In this document: positions 25,469-34,635 of the stretch, one piece after another
Numbering within the stretch: position 1 is the stretch's first letter
Layout of the letters: each line of letters starts with the position of its first letter
Origin: Pedobacter sandarakinus
GTDB lineage: Bacteria; Bacteroidota; Bacteroidia; Sphingobacteriales; Sphingobacteriaceae
Direction: 5' to 3'
Assembly: GCF_026240095.1 (NCBI RefSeq)
Contig: NZ_JAPIVG010000003.1
Coordinates: 124,001 to 188,000 of the forward strand
DNA: 64,000 nt
Made by a program: the position numbers and the translations under genes
Notes under the pieces: generated by a model
What the model saw: only the letters and a program-made list of their open reading frames with translations
Told to the model about the DNA's origin: nothing
Databases searched by the model: none

Positions 25469-26362
25469 ATGAGATTTTGGCTTAACAAATATTTCGGTTT
25501 CAACAAAGGCGAGTACAATGGGCTTATTGTATTAATCACCATTATCTTGTTGGTGAAATTGCTCCCGCTGTTGTATTACCAGCTGCAACCTTCCCATACC
25601 GATCCTCCAGATTTGACCGATCAAATTCAGAAACTCACCATAGCCAATCTTAAAAATAGTAATTTCAGCAGCAGAAACTATCAGCCTAAAATTAACAAAA
25701 AAGGCCTGCTTTTTAATTTCGATCCCAATACCTTAGCTGCCACCGGATGGCAACAGCTTGGTTTATCCCCTAAACAGGCAAAGTCCATTGTTAACTATAC
25801 CAGCAGGGGAGGCAGATTTTATAAGCCAGAAGATTTGCAGAAAGCCTACACCATTTCCCCAGAAATGTACCAGAAACTGTTGCCTTACGTAAAAATTATA
25901 GATCAACCCAGCGCTTTCGACAAGCAACAATTTGAAGCCAAAATTCCAACTGCTAAAAAATCATTAACATTGATAGATATTAATTCGGCAGATTCAGCCG
26001 AGCTAGATCAAATCAGAGGCATCGGTGGTGCATTTGCAAACCGCATTCTAAAATATAGGCAACGCCTGGGTGGTTTTCATAAAAAAGAACAGCTATTGGA
26101 GGTTTATGGTTTAGATTCGGTAAAATACGCAGAAATCCAAAATCAGGTTTCCATCAGCGCCGTAACAATTGCAAAAATAAATATCAATACGGCGCAGTTT
26201 AACGATCTGCGGAGCAATCCATACCTGTCTTTCAAGCAAATTAATGCCATCATCCAGTTTAGAAAGCAGCATGGTAATTATTCCGGCCCGGCAGATTTGC
26301 TAAAGGTTGCTATTTTGAACCAACAAACAATTGATAAAATAATTCCTTATATTTCTTTTTAG
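25469..26362 (+). CDS. Helix-hairpin-helix (ComEA-like) membrane-anchored protein
   Basis: A 297-aa protein with one N-terminal membrane helix (about 19-40) and repeated helix-hairpin-helix units, visible as LGLSPKQAKSIVNYTSRGG (about 105), DINSADSAELDQIRGIGG (about 170) and NINTAQFNDLRSNPYLSF (about 235). HhH units of this ComEA type bind DNA without sequence preference or act in secretion complexes. It is divergent from the OlsF-like gene with about 95 nt between starts. Longer than ComEA itself. Role unproven; DNA uptake is one option. Confidence 0.8.
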   Translation: MRFWLNKYFGFNKGEYNGLIVLITIILLVKLLPLLYYQLQPSHTDPPDLTDQIQKLTIANLKNSNFSSRNYQPKINKKGLLFNFDPNTLAATGWQQLGLSPKQAKSIVNYTSRGGRFYKPEDLQKAYTISPEMYQKLLPYVKIIDQPSAFDKQQFEAKIPTAKKSLTLIDINSADSAELDQIRGIGGAFANRILKYRQRLGGFHKKEQLLEVYGLDSVKYAEIQNQVSISAVTIAKININTAQFNDLRSNPYLSFKQINAIIQFRKQHGNYSGPADLLKVAILNQQTIDKIIPYISF

Positions 26363-26755
26363 TAAGGCAAGGTAACTGCCTATCGGTTATTGCGGCCCTG
26401 CTTTTCGTTGCAATCCTTTTGCTTCAAGGTGGGTGTTCTAAAATTTATCCAGCGCTAATATCAAATCTGTAGCAAGTTTTTCGTCAGTAATTGGCAAAAG
26501 GTATTTTCACTTCAATCAGGCTTAGTTTACTTATTACATTGCCCGATATCACCATTCTTTACCAGACCAAATAAAAAGCAATATTATTTTAAAAAAATAC
26601 AGAAAGCTATTTAGGTTACAATTCATGCTTTAAATTCAATCGATAATAGAAATGAACCCAATACCATTTCATTCTTAAAATCTGCAAATATTTAATGGTA
26701 ATGATCTACTAAATAAATGTTTATAATTGCTAAAACTAACTTAAAATATAATTAA
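26363..26755. other. Intergenic stretch without a gene
   Basis: 393 nt of AT-rich sequence. Around 26390-26425 a segment (GGCCCTGCTTTTCGTTGCA onward) resembles segments at 3560-3590 and 59600-59640 and may be a degenerate dispersed repeat. No credible ORF, terminator hairpin or TAnnTTTG promoter was found for the acyl-CoA dehydrogenase gene downstream. Confidence 0.4.
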
Positions 26756-27907
26756 ATGAGCGTAAGCTTCAATTTTTCAGAAACAGAAACTCAGCAAAAT
26801 GTTAAGGCAATGGTCCGCGATTTTGCAGAGAAAAATATACGTCCGCATATCATGGATTGGGATGAAAGTCAGCATTTCCCGGTCGAGTTATTTAAACAGC
26901 TAGGCGAACTAGGATTAATGGGTGTGTTAGTTCCGGAAACTTACGGTGGGTCGGGTTTAGGTTATCAAGAATATGTAGATGTAATTGTAGAAGTTGCACG
27001 TGTTTGCGGATCCATTGGCCTATCATTGGCGGCACACAATTCACTATGTACTGGCCATATTTTAGCTTTTGCCAACGAAGAGCAGAAGCAAAAATGGCTA
27101 CCAAAACTTGCCACTGCAGAATGGATTGGAGCTTGGGGGTTAACAGAAGCAAATACCGGATCAGATGCCTTAAGAATGATGACTACCGCTGTGGAAGATG
27201 GCGACGACTACATTATCAATGGTGCCAAAAACTGGATCACCCACGGCAAGAGCGGCGATATTGCGGTAGTAATGGTAAGAACAGGCGAACAAGGAAGTTC
27301 GAAAGGTATATCGGCGATAGTAGTAGAACGGGGTACACCAGGCTTTTCGGCAGGAAAAAAGGAAAATAAACTGGGTATGCGAGCATCAGAAACTACAGAA
27401 ATGATTTTTGATAATTGCAGAGTGCCCAAAGCCAATTTGTTAGGCAATATAGGCGAGGGCTTTAAACAGGCTATGAAAGTTTTAGATGGTGGTAGAATTT
27501 CCATTGCAGCCCTGGCCCTTGGAATTGCAAAGGGGGCCTTCGATGCGGCAGTTACTTATGCTAAACAGCGTCAGCAATTTGGCCAACCCATATCTAGTTT
27601 CCAAGGAATAAGTTTCAAATTGGCCGATATGGCAACGGAAATCGAAGCCGCCGAATTGTTGATTCGCCAAGCTGCAGATCTAAAAAACAGGCATCTACCC
27701 ATGACTAAAGAATCGGCTATGGCGAAATACTTTGCTTCAGAGGTTTCTGTGAGGGTTGCAACAGATGCGGTGCAAATTTTTGGAGGCTATGGTTACACCA
27801 AAGATTTTCCAGTAGAGAAATTTTATCGCGATAGCAAATTATGCACAATAGGAGAGGGCACATCAGAAATCCAAAAAATCGTAATTGCAAGAGAATTGTT
27901 AAGCTAG
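26756..27907 (+). CDS. Acyl-CoA dehydrogenase
   Basis: FAD-dependent enzyme that introduces a trans-2,3 double bond into acyl-CoA, first step of beta-oxidation or branched amino acid breakdown. The 383 residues follow the short-chain acyl-CoA dehydrogenase plan: N-terminal helical domain, middle beta domain ([15 protein letters not shown]) and C-terminal helical domain with [18 protein letters not shown] and GEGTSEIQK, which carries the catalytic Glu region. Chain-length preference cannot be read off. It is monocistronic, closed by a terminator. Confidence 0.95.
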   Translation: MSVSFNFSETETQQNVKAMVRDFAEKNIRPHIMDWDESQHFPVELFKQLGELGLMGVLVPETYGGSGLGYQEYVDVIVEVARVCGSIGLSLAAHNSLCTGHILAFANEEQKQKWLPKLATAEWIGAWGLTEANTGSDALRMMTTAVEDGDDYIINGAKNWITHGKSGDIAVVMVRTGEQGSSKGISAIVVERGTPGFSAGKKENKLGMRASETTEMIFDNCRVPKANLLGNIGEGFKQAMKVLDGGRISIAALALGIAKGAFDAAVTYAKQRQQFGQPISSFQGISFKLADMATEIEAAELLIRQAADLKNRHLPMTKESAMAKYFASEVSVRVATDAVQIFGGYGYTKDFPVEKFYRDSKLCTIGEGTSEIQKIVIARELLS

Positions 27908-27971
27908 CGCTTAAACACCGAAGCTTCAAGCTTGGTTAGTACAGAAACAACAAACCAAATATATTATGAGT

Positions 27972-28004
27972 AATCCGAAGGGCAGTGTTCTTCGGATTTT
28001 TTTG
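27972..28004 (+). terminator. Terminator after acyl-CoA dehydrogenase
   Basis: A 9-bp stem AATCCGAAG / CTTCGGATT with a 9-nt loop, followed by a T-run, 64 nt after the stop. Confidence 0.88.
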
Positions 28005-28155
28005 TTCAAATTTTTAAATTAATTAACAATTAAATCCATGATCAAGCCATTTCAATAAATTAGCTGGGGTTGAAAAAGAAGCAATGAAAATGCTGAAGAA
28101 ACAAGATTAGTGAAACATACGGTAGTACAGGGGTTATTAAACCTAGGCCCTAAGA

Positions 28156-28530
28156 CTATTTAACCGTTAAGATACTGTCTACAACGTAAACGCTAAATCC
28201 TCTCCACGGAAGCGAATGCTTATACTCTTTATAGTGCAATTCGTACAGTTTTCCGCTGTTCGCCATCATTTTTTCGGCAATGTCTTTATTGGCAATGGAA
28301 AACTCAAATTCATTACTTTGAACGGTGCCAGTTTGCCTCGATCTAATTCCACTTTGTATCAGTTTTCCTTCGTATGTTTTAAAAACATACCCTTTCTTTA
28401 CCACGTAATTTAGCTCTCCTGCTTTTACGCCTTCTCCAAAAACGAAGAAATACCTATAATAGACCACAATGGCCAAAATGATTACTATTAAAATGGCAAC
28501 GATTCCAAATATTTTTTTTCTTGAAGTCAT
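28156..28530 (-). CDS. Membrane-anchored hypothetical protein
   Basis: A 124-aa protein from ATG 28530 (MTSRKKIFGIVAIL): basic start, one membrane helix (about 8-25), then a soluble beta-rich domain of about 95 residues with GELNYVVKKGYVFKTYEG. An upstream in-frame ATG would add a second hydrophobic segment and is less likely. Bacteroidota homologues of this kind are widespread and sometimes mislabelled 6-phosphogluconate dehydrogenase; no such fold is visible here. It stands alone, divergent from rpsU. Confidence 0.7.
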   Translation of the reverse strand: MTSRKKIFGIVAILIVIILAIVVYYRYFFVFGEGVKAGELNYVVKKGYVFKTYEGKLIQSGIRSRQTGTVQSNEFEFSIANKDIAEKMMANSGKLYELHYKEYKHSLPWRGFSVYVVDSILTVK

Positions 28531-28632
28531 GTGTAATAAGGAATTAATAAGCGTGCTTAAAAAGAATAGCAGTCTGAATGGTTTACTGAACAAAATATTT
28601 TTTTAAATGTTTTATGTTGTAGATATTTTGCA

Positions 28633-28640
28633 TACATTTG
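28633..28640 (+). promoter_or_regulatory. rpsU promoter, -7 element
   Basis: TACATTTG matches TAnnTTTG, 55 nt upstream of the rpsU ATG. The -33 position is T-rich without a clear TTG. Confidence 0.55.
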
Positions 28641-28676
28641 CAGCCCCGATAAATCGGAAAATTTAAAAACCACGAG

Positions 28677-28683
28677 AGGAGGT
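28677..28683 (+). promoter_or_regulatory. Strong Shine-Dalgarno of rpsU (AGGAGGT)
   Basis: AGGAGGT is complementary to the anti-SD end of 16S rRNA and stands 11 nt before the ATG. Most genes in the window lack any SD. In Bacteroidota ribosomes the anti-SD is masked with the help of bS21, and a retained SD on rpsU is known in the phylum as a means for bS21 to control its own synthesis. Confidence 0.75.
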
Positions 28684-28694
28684 ATTTCAGCGTT

Positions 28695-28889
28695 ATGATC
28701 ATTATCAACATTAAAGACGGCGAATCATTAGATAAAGCCCTTAAACGTTTCAAGAAAAAGTTTGAAAAAACTGGTGTATTGAGAGAATTACGTAGTCGCC
28801 AAGCATACGAGAAAAAATCCGTTGCTCGCCGTACTGAAATTAAACATGCTGTTTACATTCAGAATATGAATCAAGATACAACTTCATAG
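28695..28889 (+). CDS. rpsU: 30S ribosomal protein S21
   Basis: Small basic 30S protein near the anti-Shine-Dalgarno end of 16S rRNA. The 64 residues include IINIKDGESLDKALKRFKKK and the Arg/Lys-rich helix typical of bS21; the C-terminal extension YIQNMNQDTTS is of the Bacteroidota type, which helps occlude the anti-SD. It is followed by a terminator, then xerC and hpf. The strong SD in front suggests autogenous control. Confidence 0.97.
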   Translation: MIIINIKDGESLDKALKRFKKKFEKTGVLRELRSRQAYEKKSVARRTEIKHAVYIQNMNQDTTS

Positions 28890-28912
28890 TTGTTCAAGAT
28901 ATAAATGATTAG

Positions 28913-28944
28913 AACCTTCAAGATTTTTCTTGGAGGTTTTTTTG
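28913..28944 (+). terminator. Terminator after rpsU
   Basis: An 11-bp stem AACCTTCAAGA / TCTTGGAGGTT (one T-G pair) with a TTTT loop and a T-run, 24 nt past the stop. Confidence 0.9.
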
Positions 28945-29045
28945 TTTAAAGGCTATTCAAAACTTTACATAAAACAATTTATTAATGATTTCTTTATATC
29001 AAAACAATTTGTAACTTCATATCAGCACCCCATAAATGATTTTGA

Positions 29046-29930
29046 ATGTTGTTGAATAGCTTTATCACATATCTAACGCACGAGAAACGTTATTCTGCGC
29101 ATACGGTTTCTTCCTATCAAACCGATTTGGTGCAGTTCGGAGCTTTCATCAAAGAAACATTTGAATTAAATTATCTGGAAGTTAAGCATACGCACCTGCG
29201 TAGCTATATGGTCTACTTGATGGAGAAAGAAACATCTGAAAGTAGCATTAATAGAAAGGTTTCTGCGCTTAGGAGTTTTTATAAGTTTTTGTTCAAAAAT
29301 GCAAAAATTGATCAAAATCCTAGCTTGCTCATCAAGGCCCCGAAAATCCCAAAACGATTACCTGTTTTCATAGATGCCGAACGAATGGATCATTTATTGG
29401 ATTCGACACAGCATTTCGATGATAGTTTTCCATCGCTTCGCGATCATTTGGTAATAGAATTGCTTTTTGGAACTGGAATGCGTTTAGCGGAATTAGTTCA
29501 ACTTAAAGAAAATGATGTAGATCATTTTGCTGGTACCATAAAGGTTTTGGGTAAACGTAATAAAGAACGAATCATACCAATAAATAAAACGCTTGTACAA
29601 CAGGTTTTTAACTACGTTAAAGAAAAAAAGTTACAGCAGTTTGATAACAATTCCCTTAACTTAATCGTTACAAATACCGGTTCTCCAGCTTATCCGAAGC
29701 TAATTTATCGGATTGTTACATCGTATTTAAACTATGTATCAACCCAAAACAAAAAGAGCCCACATGTGTTACGGCACAGCTATGCTACTACATTATTAAA
29801 TGCAGGTGCAGATTTAAATGCAATAAAAATGCTTTTGGGCCATGCGAGTTTAGCCGCAACCCAAGTATATACCCACAATTCAATTGAAAGATTAAAAACA
29901 ATTTATAAACAAGCCCATCCAAAGGCGTAA
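29046..29930 (+). CDS. xerC: Tyrosine recombinase XerC/XerD
   Basis: Site-specific recombinase that resolves chromosome dimers at dif. It has 294 aa: an N-terminal SAM-like core-binding domain (about 1-85) and the catalytic domain with the full set Arg (GTGMRLAELVQL), Lys (GKRNKERIIP), His-x-x-Arg (HVLRHSYATTLL), His (LGHASLAATQ) and Tyr (VYTHNS). Length is normal for Xer proteins, not for phage integrases, and no att repeats or mobile genes flank it. Whether XerC or XerD cannot be decided here. It sits between rpsU and hpf. Confidence 0.93.
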   Translation: MLLNSFITYLTHEKRYSAHTVSSYQTDLVQFGAFIKETFELNYLEVKHTHLRSYMVYLMEKETSESSINRKVSALRSFYKFLFKNAKIDQNPSLLIKAPKIPKRLPVFIDAERMDHLLDSTQHFDDSFPSLRDHLVIELLFGTGMRLAELVQLKENDVDHFAGTIKVLGKRNKERIIPINKTLVQQVFNYVKEKKLQQFDNNSLNLIVTNTGSPAYPKLIYRIVTSYLNYVSTQNKKSPHVLRHSYATTLLNAGADLNAIKMLLGHASLAATQVYTHNSIERLKTIYKQAHPKA

Positions 29931-29933
29931 AAA

Positions 29934-29940
29934 AAGGAGG
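29934..29940 (+). promoter_or_regulatory. Strong Shine-Dalgarno of hpf (AAGGAGG)
   Basis: AAGGAGG followed by four A residues and the ATG. Apart from rpsU, this is the only strong SD I noticed in the window, just after the xerC stop. Confidence 0.75.
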
Positions 29941-29944
29941 AAAA

Positions 29945-30292
29945 ATGAAAATCGGAGTTCAATCAATCCACTTCAGTGCAGACAGTAAGTTGTTAGATTT
30001 TATACAGAAGAAGGCGAATAAGCTAGATCAGTTCTTTGATCAGATCATAAGCGGTGAAGTGTATTTAAAATTAGAGAATGTAGAAGACGAGGCGAATAAG
30101 ATAAGTGAGATTAAACTTATTGTGCCAGGGGGAACTTTATTCGCTAAAGAACAATGTAAATCATTTGAAGAGGCTACAGATTTAGCGATCGAGTCGCTCA
30201 GAAAACAGATCACTAAACATAAGGATAAGACGCGGGCAAAATTAAGCGAACATAAAGCTATTTTAAGCGAAAGCGAAGCATCTGATTATTAA
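29945..30292 (+). CDS. hpf: Ribosome hibernation-promoting factor (short HPF/RaiA family)
   Basis: Binds the decoding centre of the 30S subunit and inactivates or dimerises ribosomes in stationary phase. The 115 residues show the S30AE fold: MKIGVQSIHFSADSKLLDFIQKK, a basic helix ending LRKQITKHKDKTR and a short acidic tail. It lacks the C-terminal dimerisation domain of long HPF. It is 14 nt after xerC and carries a strong Shine-Dalgarno, unusual in this genome. A terminator follows. Confidence 0.93.
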   Translation: MKIGVQSIHFSADSKLLDFIQKKANKLDQFFDQIISGEVYLKLENVEDEANKISEIKLIVPGGTLFAKEQCKSFEEATDLAIESLRKQITKHKDKTRAKLSEHKAILSESEASDY

Positions 30293-30323
30293 GTAGGTAT
30301 TATTTAAAAACACTAATAACGAG

Positions 30324-30354
30324 ATAGCGAACCAAAAAGTTCGCTATTTTTTTT
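30324..30354 (+). terminator. Terminator after hpf
   Basis: A 9-bp stem ATAGCGAAC / GTTCGCTAT with loop CAAAAA and a T-run. Confidence 0.93.
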
Positions 30355-30362
30355 CAAATTTA

Positions 30363-30393
30363 TTTTGAAGTGAAGTATAAGTGTGTATATTTG
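30363..30393 (+). promoter_or_regulatory. Promoter of the tRNA-tuf operon
   Basis: TTTTG at 30363-30367 and TATATTTG at 30386-30393, 18 nt apart, match both boxes of the Bacteroidota consensus. It lies about 130 nt before the first tRNA. Confidence 0.75.
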
Positions 30394-30521
30394 CATTCCC
30401 TTTCGGAAAGGGCGTTACGCCACCAAGAAAAGGTAAGTTCTTTAAATAGATAGATTTTTAAAAAATACACGCTAATTGTATGAAAAATGAAGATTTTTCG
30501 TATCATTACACAAAATTAAAA

Positions 30522-30594
<73 letters not shown>

Positions 30595-30632
30595 CTTTTT
30601 ATTTTAAAGTGTTAACATTTTAAAGTAAAGTT

Positions 30633-30718
30633 GGGGAGATTCCAGAGCGGCCAAATGGGACAGACTGTAACTCTGTTATCGCAAGATTTCGAAGGTTCGA
30701 ATCCTTCTCTCCCCACCA
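30633..30718 (+). tRNA. tRNA-Tyr (anticodon GTA)
   Basis: The acceptor GGGGAGA pairs with TCTCCCC; the anticodon loop CTGTAAC gives GTA. The long variable arm (class II) fits tRNA-Tyr. CCA is encoded. Confidence 0.96.
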
Positions 30719-30795
30719 TCTGATTTTAGATTTAAAGATTTTAGATTGACGATTTCAAGATCGTAACTCGTGAGTCACCAATCGTAAATTAGTAA

Positions 30796-30868
30796 GCGGA
30801 AGTAGCTCAGTTGGTAGAGCGATAGCCTTCCAAGCTATAGGTCGCGAGTTCGAACCTCGTCTTCCGCT
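30796..30868 (+). tRNA. tRNA-Gly (anticodon TCC)
   Basis: The acceptor GCGGAAG pairs with CTTCCGC; stem TAGCC/AGCTA region with loop CTTCCAA gives TCC. The T-loop GTTCGAACC is normal. Confidence 0.97.
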
Positions 30869-30957
30869 CTTTGGAAATTCATTGGTGAGTATGTTCACTG
30901 GTTCATTTGAATCCTCATGAACAAATGAACGCTTTGAACTGATGAGCTTTAAAGAAA

Positions 30958-31029
<72 letters not shown>

Positions 31030-31146
31030 CAGGTATAATAAAGCTTTGTTAAATCTGTTAAATATACAGAGTAGACAAGGTTTTTTGTGTTGAAATAACA
31101 AAAAATAAATAATAAAAAGTTAACCTACTAATTAGTTATAAATAAA

Positions 31147-32334
31147 ATGGCAAAAGAAAAATTTGACCGCAGTAAACCGCACTTAAACATCGGTACAATC
31201 GGTCACGTCGATCACGGTAAAACAACTTTAACAGCAGCTATTACAAAAGTTTTGGCTGATGCTGGTTTAACTGAGGCACGTTCATTCGATTCAATTGACT
31301 CTGCTCCAGAGGAAAAAGAAAGAGGTATTACTATCAATACAGCTCACGTTGAGTATTCAACAGCTAACCGTCACTACGCACACGTAGACTGTCCAGGTCA
31401 CGCGGATTATGTGAAAAACATGGTTACTGGTGCTGCGCAAATGGACGGTGCAATTATCGTTGTTGCTGCTACTGATGGTCCAATGCCACAAACTAGAGAG
31501 CACATCTTATTGGCTCGTCAGGTTGGTGTACCTTCATTAGTTGTATTCATGAATAAAGTGGATATGGTTGATGATCCAGAATTATTAGAACTAGTTGAAA
31601 TGGAAGTTCGTGAATTATTATCTTTCTACGAATTCCCAGGCGATGATATTCCAGTAATCCAAGGTTCTGCTTTAGGTGGATTAAACGGTGATGCTAAATG
31701 GGTTGGTAAAATTATGGAATTAATGGATGCTGTAGATAGCTACATTCCAATCCCTCCACGTTTAACTGATCTTCCTTTCTTAATGCCTGTTGAAGACGTA
31801 TTCTCAATTACTGGTCGTGGTACTGTTGCTACTGGTCGTATTGAGCGTGGTGTAATCAACTCTGGAGATCCGGTTGAGATCTTAGGTATGGGTGCTGAGA
31901 ACTTAAAATCTACAGTAACTGGTGTTGAGATGTTCCGTAAAATTTTAGATTACGGTGAAGCTGGTGATAACGTAGGTTTATTGTTACGTGGTATTGAGAA
32001 AACTGATATCCGTCGTGGTATGGTAATCTGTAAACCAGGTTCAGTAACTCCTCACACAGATTTCAAAGCTGAGATCTATGTATTATCAAAAGCAGAAGGT
32101 GGTCGTCACACTCCATTCTTCAACAAATATCGTCCTCAATTCTATTTCCGTACCACAGACGTAACTGGTGAGATTTCACTAGCTGAAGGAACTGAAATGG
32201 TAATGCCAGGTGATAACGTTACAATCACTGTAAAATTAATTAACGCGATTGCAATGGAAAAAGGTCTACGTTTCGCTATCCGTGAAGGTGGTAGAACAGT
32301 AGGTGCTGGTCAGGTAACTGAAATCTTAGCTTAA
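31147..32334 (+). CDS. tuf: Elongation factor Tu
   Basis: GTPase that delivers aminoacyl-tRNA to the ribosome. Full length at 395 aa, with G1 [10 protein letters not shown]3 DCPGHADY, G4 NKVD and the three-domain layout; the C-terminal [10 protein letters not shown] is canonical. It is co-transcribed after four tRNAs and before tRNA-Trp, secE and nusG, the usual order in Bacteroidota. Codon choice looks strongly biased toward a few preferred codons, as expected for the most abundant protein. Confidence 0.99.
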   Translation: MAKEKFDRSKPHLNIGTIGHVDHGKTTLTAAITKVLADAGLTEARSFDSIDSAPEEKERGITINTAHVEYSTANRHYAHVDCPGHADYVKNMVTGAAQMDGAIIVVAATDGPMPQTREHILLARQVGVPSLVVFMNKVDMVDDPELLELVEMEVRELLSFYEFPGDDIPVIQGSALGGLNGDAKWVGKIMELMDAVDSYIPIPPRLTDLPFLMPVEDVFSITGRGTVATGRIERGVINSGDPVEILGMGAENLKSTVTGVEMFRKILDYGEAGDNVGLLLRGIEKTDIRRGMVICKPGSVTPHTDFKAEIYVLSKAEGGRHTPFFNKYRPQFYFRTTDVTGEISLAEGTEMVMPGDNVTITVKLINAIAMEKGLRFAIREGGRTVGAGQVTEILA

Positions 32335-32354
32335 TTTTAAGCTATAATAATATG

Positions 32355-32383
32355 AAAGAGCTAGTTTAGGCTAGCTCTTTTTT
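32355..32383 (+). terminator. Terminator or attenuator between tuf and tRNA-Trp
   Basis: A 10-bp stem AAAGAGCTAG / CTAGCTCTTT with loop TTTAGG and a short T-run. tRNA-Trp starts a few bases later, so partial read-through is likely. Confidence 0.85.
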
Positions 32384-32389
32384 ATACCC

Positions 32390-32463
32390 ACGGGAATAGT
32401 TCAACGGTAGAATAGAGGTCTCCAAAACCTTTGATCAGGGTTCGAATCCTTGTTCCCGTGCCA
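32390..32463 (+). tRNA. tRNA-Trp (anticodon CCA)
   Basis: The acceptor ACGGGAA pairs with TTCCCGT, discriminator G, and CCA is encoded. The anticodon stem GAGGT/ACCTT with loop CTCCAAA gives CCA. It sits between tuf and secE. Confidence 0.95.
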
Positions 32464-32555
32464 AAAACAATGATTGAATTAGTGAATGTTACAATGACCG
32501 AATGCATGATGCACCCTGTCAGTCGTCACTAACTCAATCATTTAATCATTATAAT

Positions 32556-32753
32556 ATGGCTAAAGTAGTTGAGTTTATAAAAGAATCATACGATGAAATG
32601 ACAAGTAAGGTAACATGGCCTACTTGGGGTGAGTTGCAAAGCTCTGCTATTCTGGTTTTGGTAGCTTCTTTAATTATTGCATTGGTTATTTTTGCAATGG
32701 ATAAAGGCTCTACGTTTGTGTTAGATACTTTTTATAAATCACTTTCTAATTAA
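32556..32753 (+). CDS. secE: Preprotein translocase subunit SecE
   Basis: Single-helix subunit of the SecYEG channel. From ATG 32556 it has 65 aa: MAKVVEFIKESYDEM, the conserved amphipathic segment KVTWPTWGELQSS, then a membrane helix (about 30-52). The frame upstream of this ATG reads through the tRNA 3' flank and is not credible. nusG follows 9 nt later, a near-universal pairing. Confidence 0.96.
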   Translation: MAKVVEFIKESYDEMTSKVTWPTWGELQSSAILVLVASLIIALVIFAMDKGSTFVLDTFYKSLSN

Positions 32754-32762
32754 TATTTACTA

Positions 32763-33302
32763 ATGAGCGATCTAAAGTGGTACGTTGTAAGGGCGGTAAG
32801 CGGTAAAGAAAAGAAGGTAAAGCAATACATAGATGCTGAGATCAGTCGGTTAGGTTTCTCTCATTTGGTTCCTCAGGTTCTAATCCCGATGGAAAAGTAT
32901 TATCAAATGAAAGATGGTAAGAAGATTGCCAAGGAGCGTAACTTTTATCCAGGTTATGTTTTAATCGAAGCTACATTAGATGGAGAGTTAGAGCACATCA
33001 TCAAAGGTATCAACAGTGTTATTGGTTTCTTAGGAGATAAAGCTGGCAACCCGATTCCAATGCGCCAAGCAGAGGTTAACCGTATCTTAGGTGTGGTTGA
33101 TGAAATGAGCGAACAAGGCGAAACCATGAATGTTCCTTATTACGTAGGTGAAGGTATTAAAGTTATGGATGGACCTTTTAATGGTTTCTCGGGTGTTATC
33201 GAAGAAGTAAACGAAGAGAAGAAAAAACTGAAAGTAATGGTTAAGATTTTCGGTCGTAAAACACCATTGGAGCTCAACTACATGCAAGTAGAAAAAGAGT
33301 AA
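32763..33302 (+). CDS. nusG: Transcription termination/antitermination protein NusG
   Basis: Binds RNA polymerase and couples it to ribosomes or Rho. The 179 residues hold the N-terminal NGN domain (KWYVVRAVSGKEKKVKQYI, with RNFYPGYVLIE) and the C-terminal KOW domain (KVMDGPFNGFSGVIEEV). Length is normal. A terminator follows, so the usual nusG-rplK junction is broken in this genome. Confidence 0.98.
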   Translation: MSDLKWYVVRAVSGKEKKVKQYIDAEISRLGFSHLVPQVLIPMEKYYQMKDGKKIAKERNFYPGYVLIEATLDGELEHIIKGINSVIGFLGDKAGNPIPMRQAEVNRILGVVDEMSEQGETMNVPYYVGEGIKVMDGPFNGFSGVIEEVNEEKKKLKVMVKIFGRKTPLELNYMQVEKE

Positions 33303-33322
33303 GAAATTCTTAAAATATTTAG

Positions 33323-33353
33323 AAAGCCTCGAAGTTAATTTGGGGCTTTTTTT
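33323..33353 (+). terminator. Terminator after nusG
   Basis: An 8-bp stem AAAGCCTC / GGGGCTTT (one T-G pair) with an 11-nt loop and a run of seven T. Confidence 0.83.
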
Positions 33354-33479
33354 ATGCCAATTCTTTAGGTATAGTTAGTAGTTCAATTTATTTATATATT
33401 CTTCTATGATTTTTGTTTAACACAGATTCCCGAACAACCATCGCGAGTTTTGTTGTGACCATTTAAAAAAGAATAAAGG

Positions 33480-33952
33480 ATGAAAGACAATCTATTTAAC
33501 GAAAGCCTACCCAAGGTTTCACTCGTATTAATCAGTATAGCACTTTTGGGAGTTTATAGTTGCAAAAAGGACACTGGAAAAATAGTGATGTAGAATTGAG
33601 TCAAATGGCTAAGTGGAGTAAATGAGATACCCCCGTGAGATTAGAAATTTATTTCAACAAAGAGATTTAAAAATTAAACGGCTAAAGATTGATACAAATG
33701 CCTGTTTTAACGTGAAATATATCGTTCCTAAAAAGGGCAAAAGAACTCTGGAAGAAAACCATAGCTTTTCATCCCTGTCAAATGGTAGACGATGCTATTG
33801 ATGGAGAAGGATGCGTCAACCTTGGGGCGCAAGGTGATTATGGTATTTATGATGAGGGAAGCATTATGCTGTTTTTAATTACAAAAAATACAATCAGACG
33901 ATTATACCTTCATGCTTCTACCTTTCGTGATAAAAATGTTTGGGAAGATTAG
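33480..33952 (+). pseudogene. Decayed lipoprotein gene between nusG and rplK
   Basis: Three open pieces follow each other in successive frames. Piece 1 (33480-33593) starts MKDNLFNESLPKVSLVLIS and has a lipobox GVYSCKK, then stops after 37 codons. Piece 2 (33622-33801) reads MRYPREIRNLFQQRDLKIK onward for 59 codons. Piece 3 (33782-33952) reads VDDAIDGEGCVNLGAQGD onward to the end, NVWED. Together they look like one exported lipoprotein of about 155 aa broken by frameshifts and a stop. I cannot name the family. Small separate ORFs are possible but less likely. Confidence 0.6.
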
Positions 33953-34046
33953 GTAGGAAACATATATTGAGAATAGAACAGTTATTTAAAATATATTTTG
34001 ATAGAGCGTAGCACATGATCTGGAGAAAAATATTTTCCAAGATCTA

Positions 34047-34077
34047 TTGCAGTACTGCAAGATTATCCATATCTTTG
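34047..34077 (+). promoter_or_regulatory. rplK operon promoter
   Basis: TTG at 34047-34049 and TATCTTTG at 34070-34077 are 20 nt apart, a full two-box match. It gives rplKAJL its own start of transcription after the nusG terminator, with a leader of about 88 nt. Confidence 0.75.
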
Positions 34078-34171
34078 CAGTCCTTTAAGCTTTATAGGAG
34101 CCATAAGGAAAAAGAAATGTTACATGCTTCCAATATTTAACATTGAGTTTTAAATAAACAAAAAACACAAA

Positions 34172-34615
34172 ATGGCAAAAGAAGTCAGTGCAATGATCAA
34201 ATTACAGATCAAAGGCGGAGCGGCAAATCCATCGCCACCAGTAGGACCTGCGTTAGGTGCTAAAGGGGTGAACATTATGGAGTTTTGCAAACAGTACAAC
34301 GCTCGTACCCAAGATAAAGCAGGTAAAGTATTGCCAGTTGTAATTACTGTTTATGCTGATAAGTCATTCGATTTCATCATCAAAACCCCTCCGGTAGCTA
34401 TCCAGTTAAAAGATGCTACTAAATTACAGAGTGGTTCTGCTGAGCCTAACCGTAAGAAAGTTGGGTCGGTGACCTGGGACCAGATTAAAGTTATTGCTGA
34501 GGATAAAATGCCTGATTTAAATGCATTTACAATCGAATCTGCAATGAGCATGGTTGCTGGAACAGCACGCAGTATGGGAATCACCGTTTCTGGTGACGCA
34601 CCCTGGAACAATTAA
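34172..34615 (+). CDS. rplK: 50S ribosomal protein L11
   Basis: Base of the ribosomal GTPase-associated stalk. At 147 aa it shows [24 protein letters not shown] and the C-terminal RNA-binding domain ending [13 protein letters not shown], both canonical. It is the first gene of rplKAJL, 20 nt before rplA. Its promoter follows a pseudogene rather than nusG. Confidence 0.98.
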   Translation: MAKEVSAMIKLQIKGGAANPSPPVGPALGAKGVNIMEFCKQYNARTQDKAGKVLPVVITVYADKSFDFIIKTPPVAIQLKDATKLQSGSAEPNRKKVGSVTWDQIKVIAEDKMPDLNAFTIESAMSMVAGTARSMGITVSGDAPWNN

Positions 34616-34635
34616 TTAAAAAACAGTTTACAACA

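Noticed and set aside
27966..28022. 18-codon ORF running over the terminator after the acyl-CoA dehydrogenase gene
   Set aside because: It begins just before the hairpin and its codons are the hairpin and T-run; no sign of translation.
29046..29930. Integrase of a genomic island
   Set aside because: Length, context between rpsU and hpf, and absence of phage or att signals fit chromosomal XerC/D.
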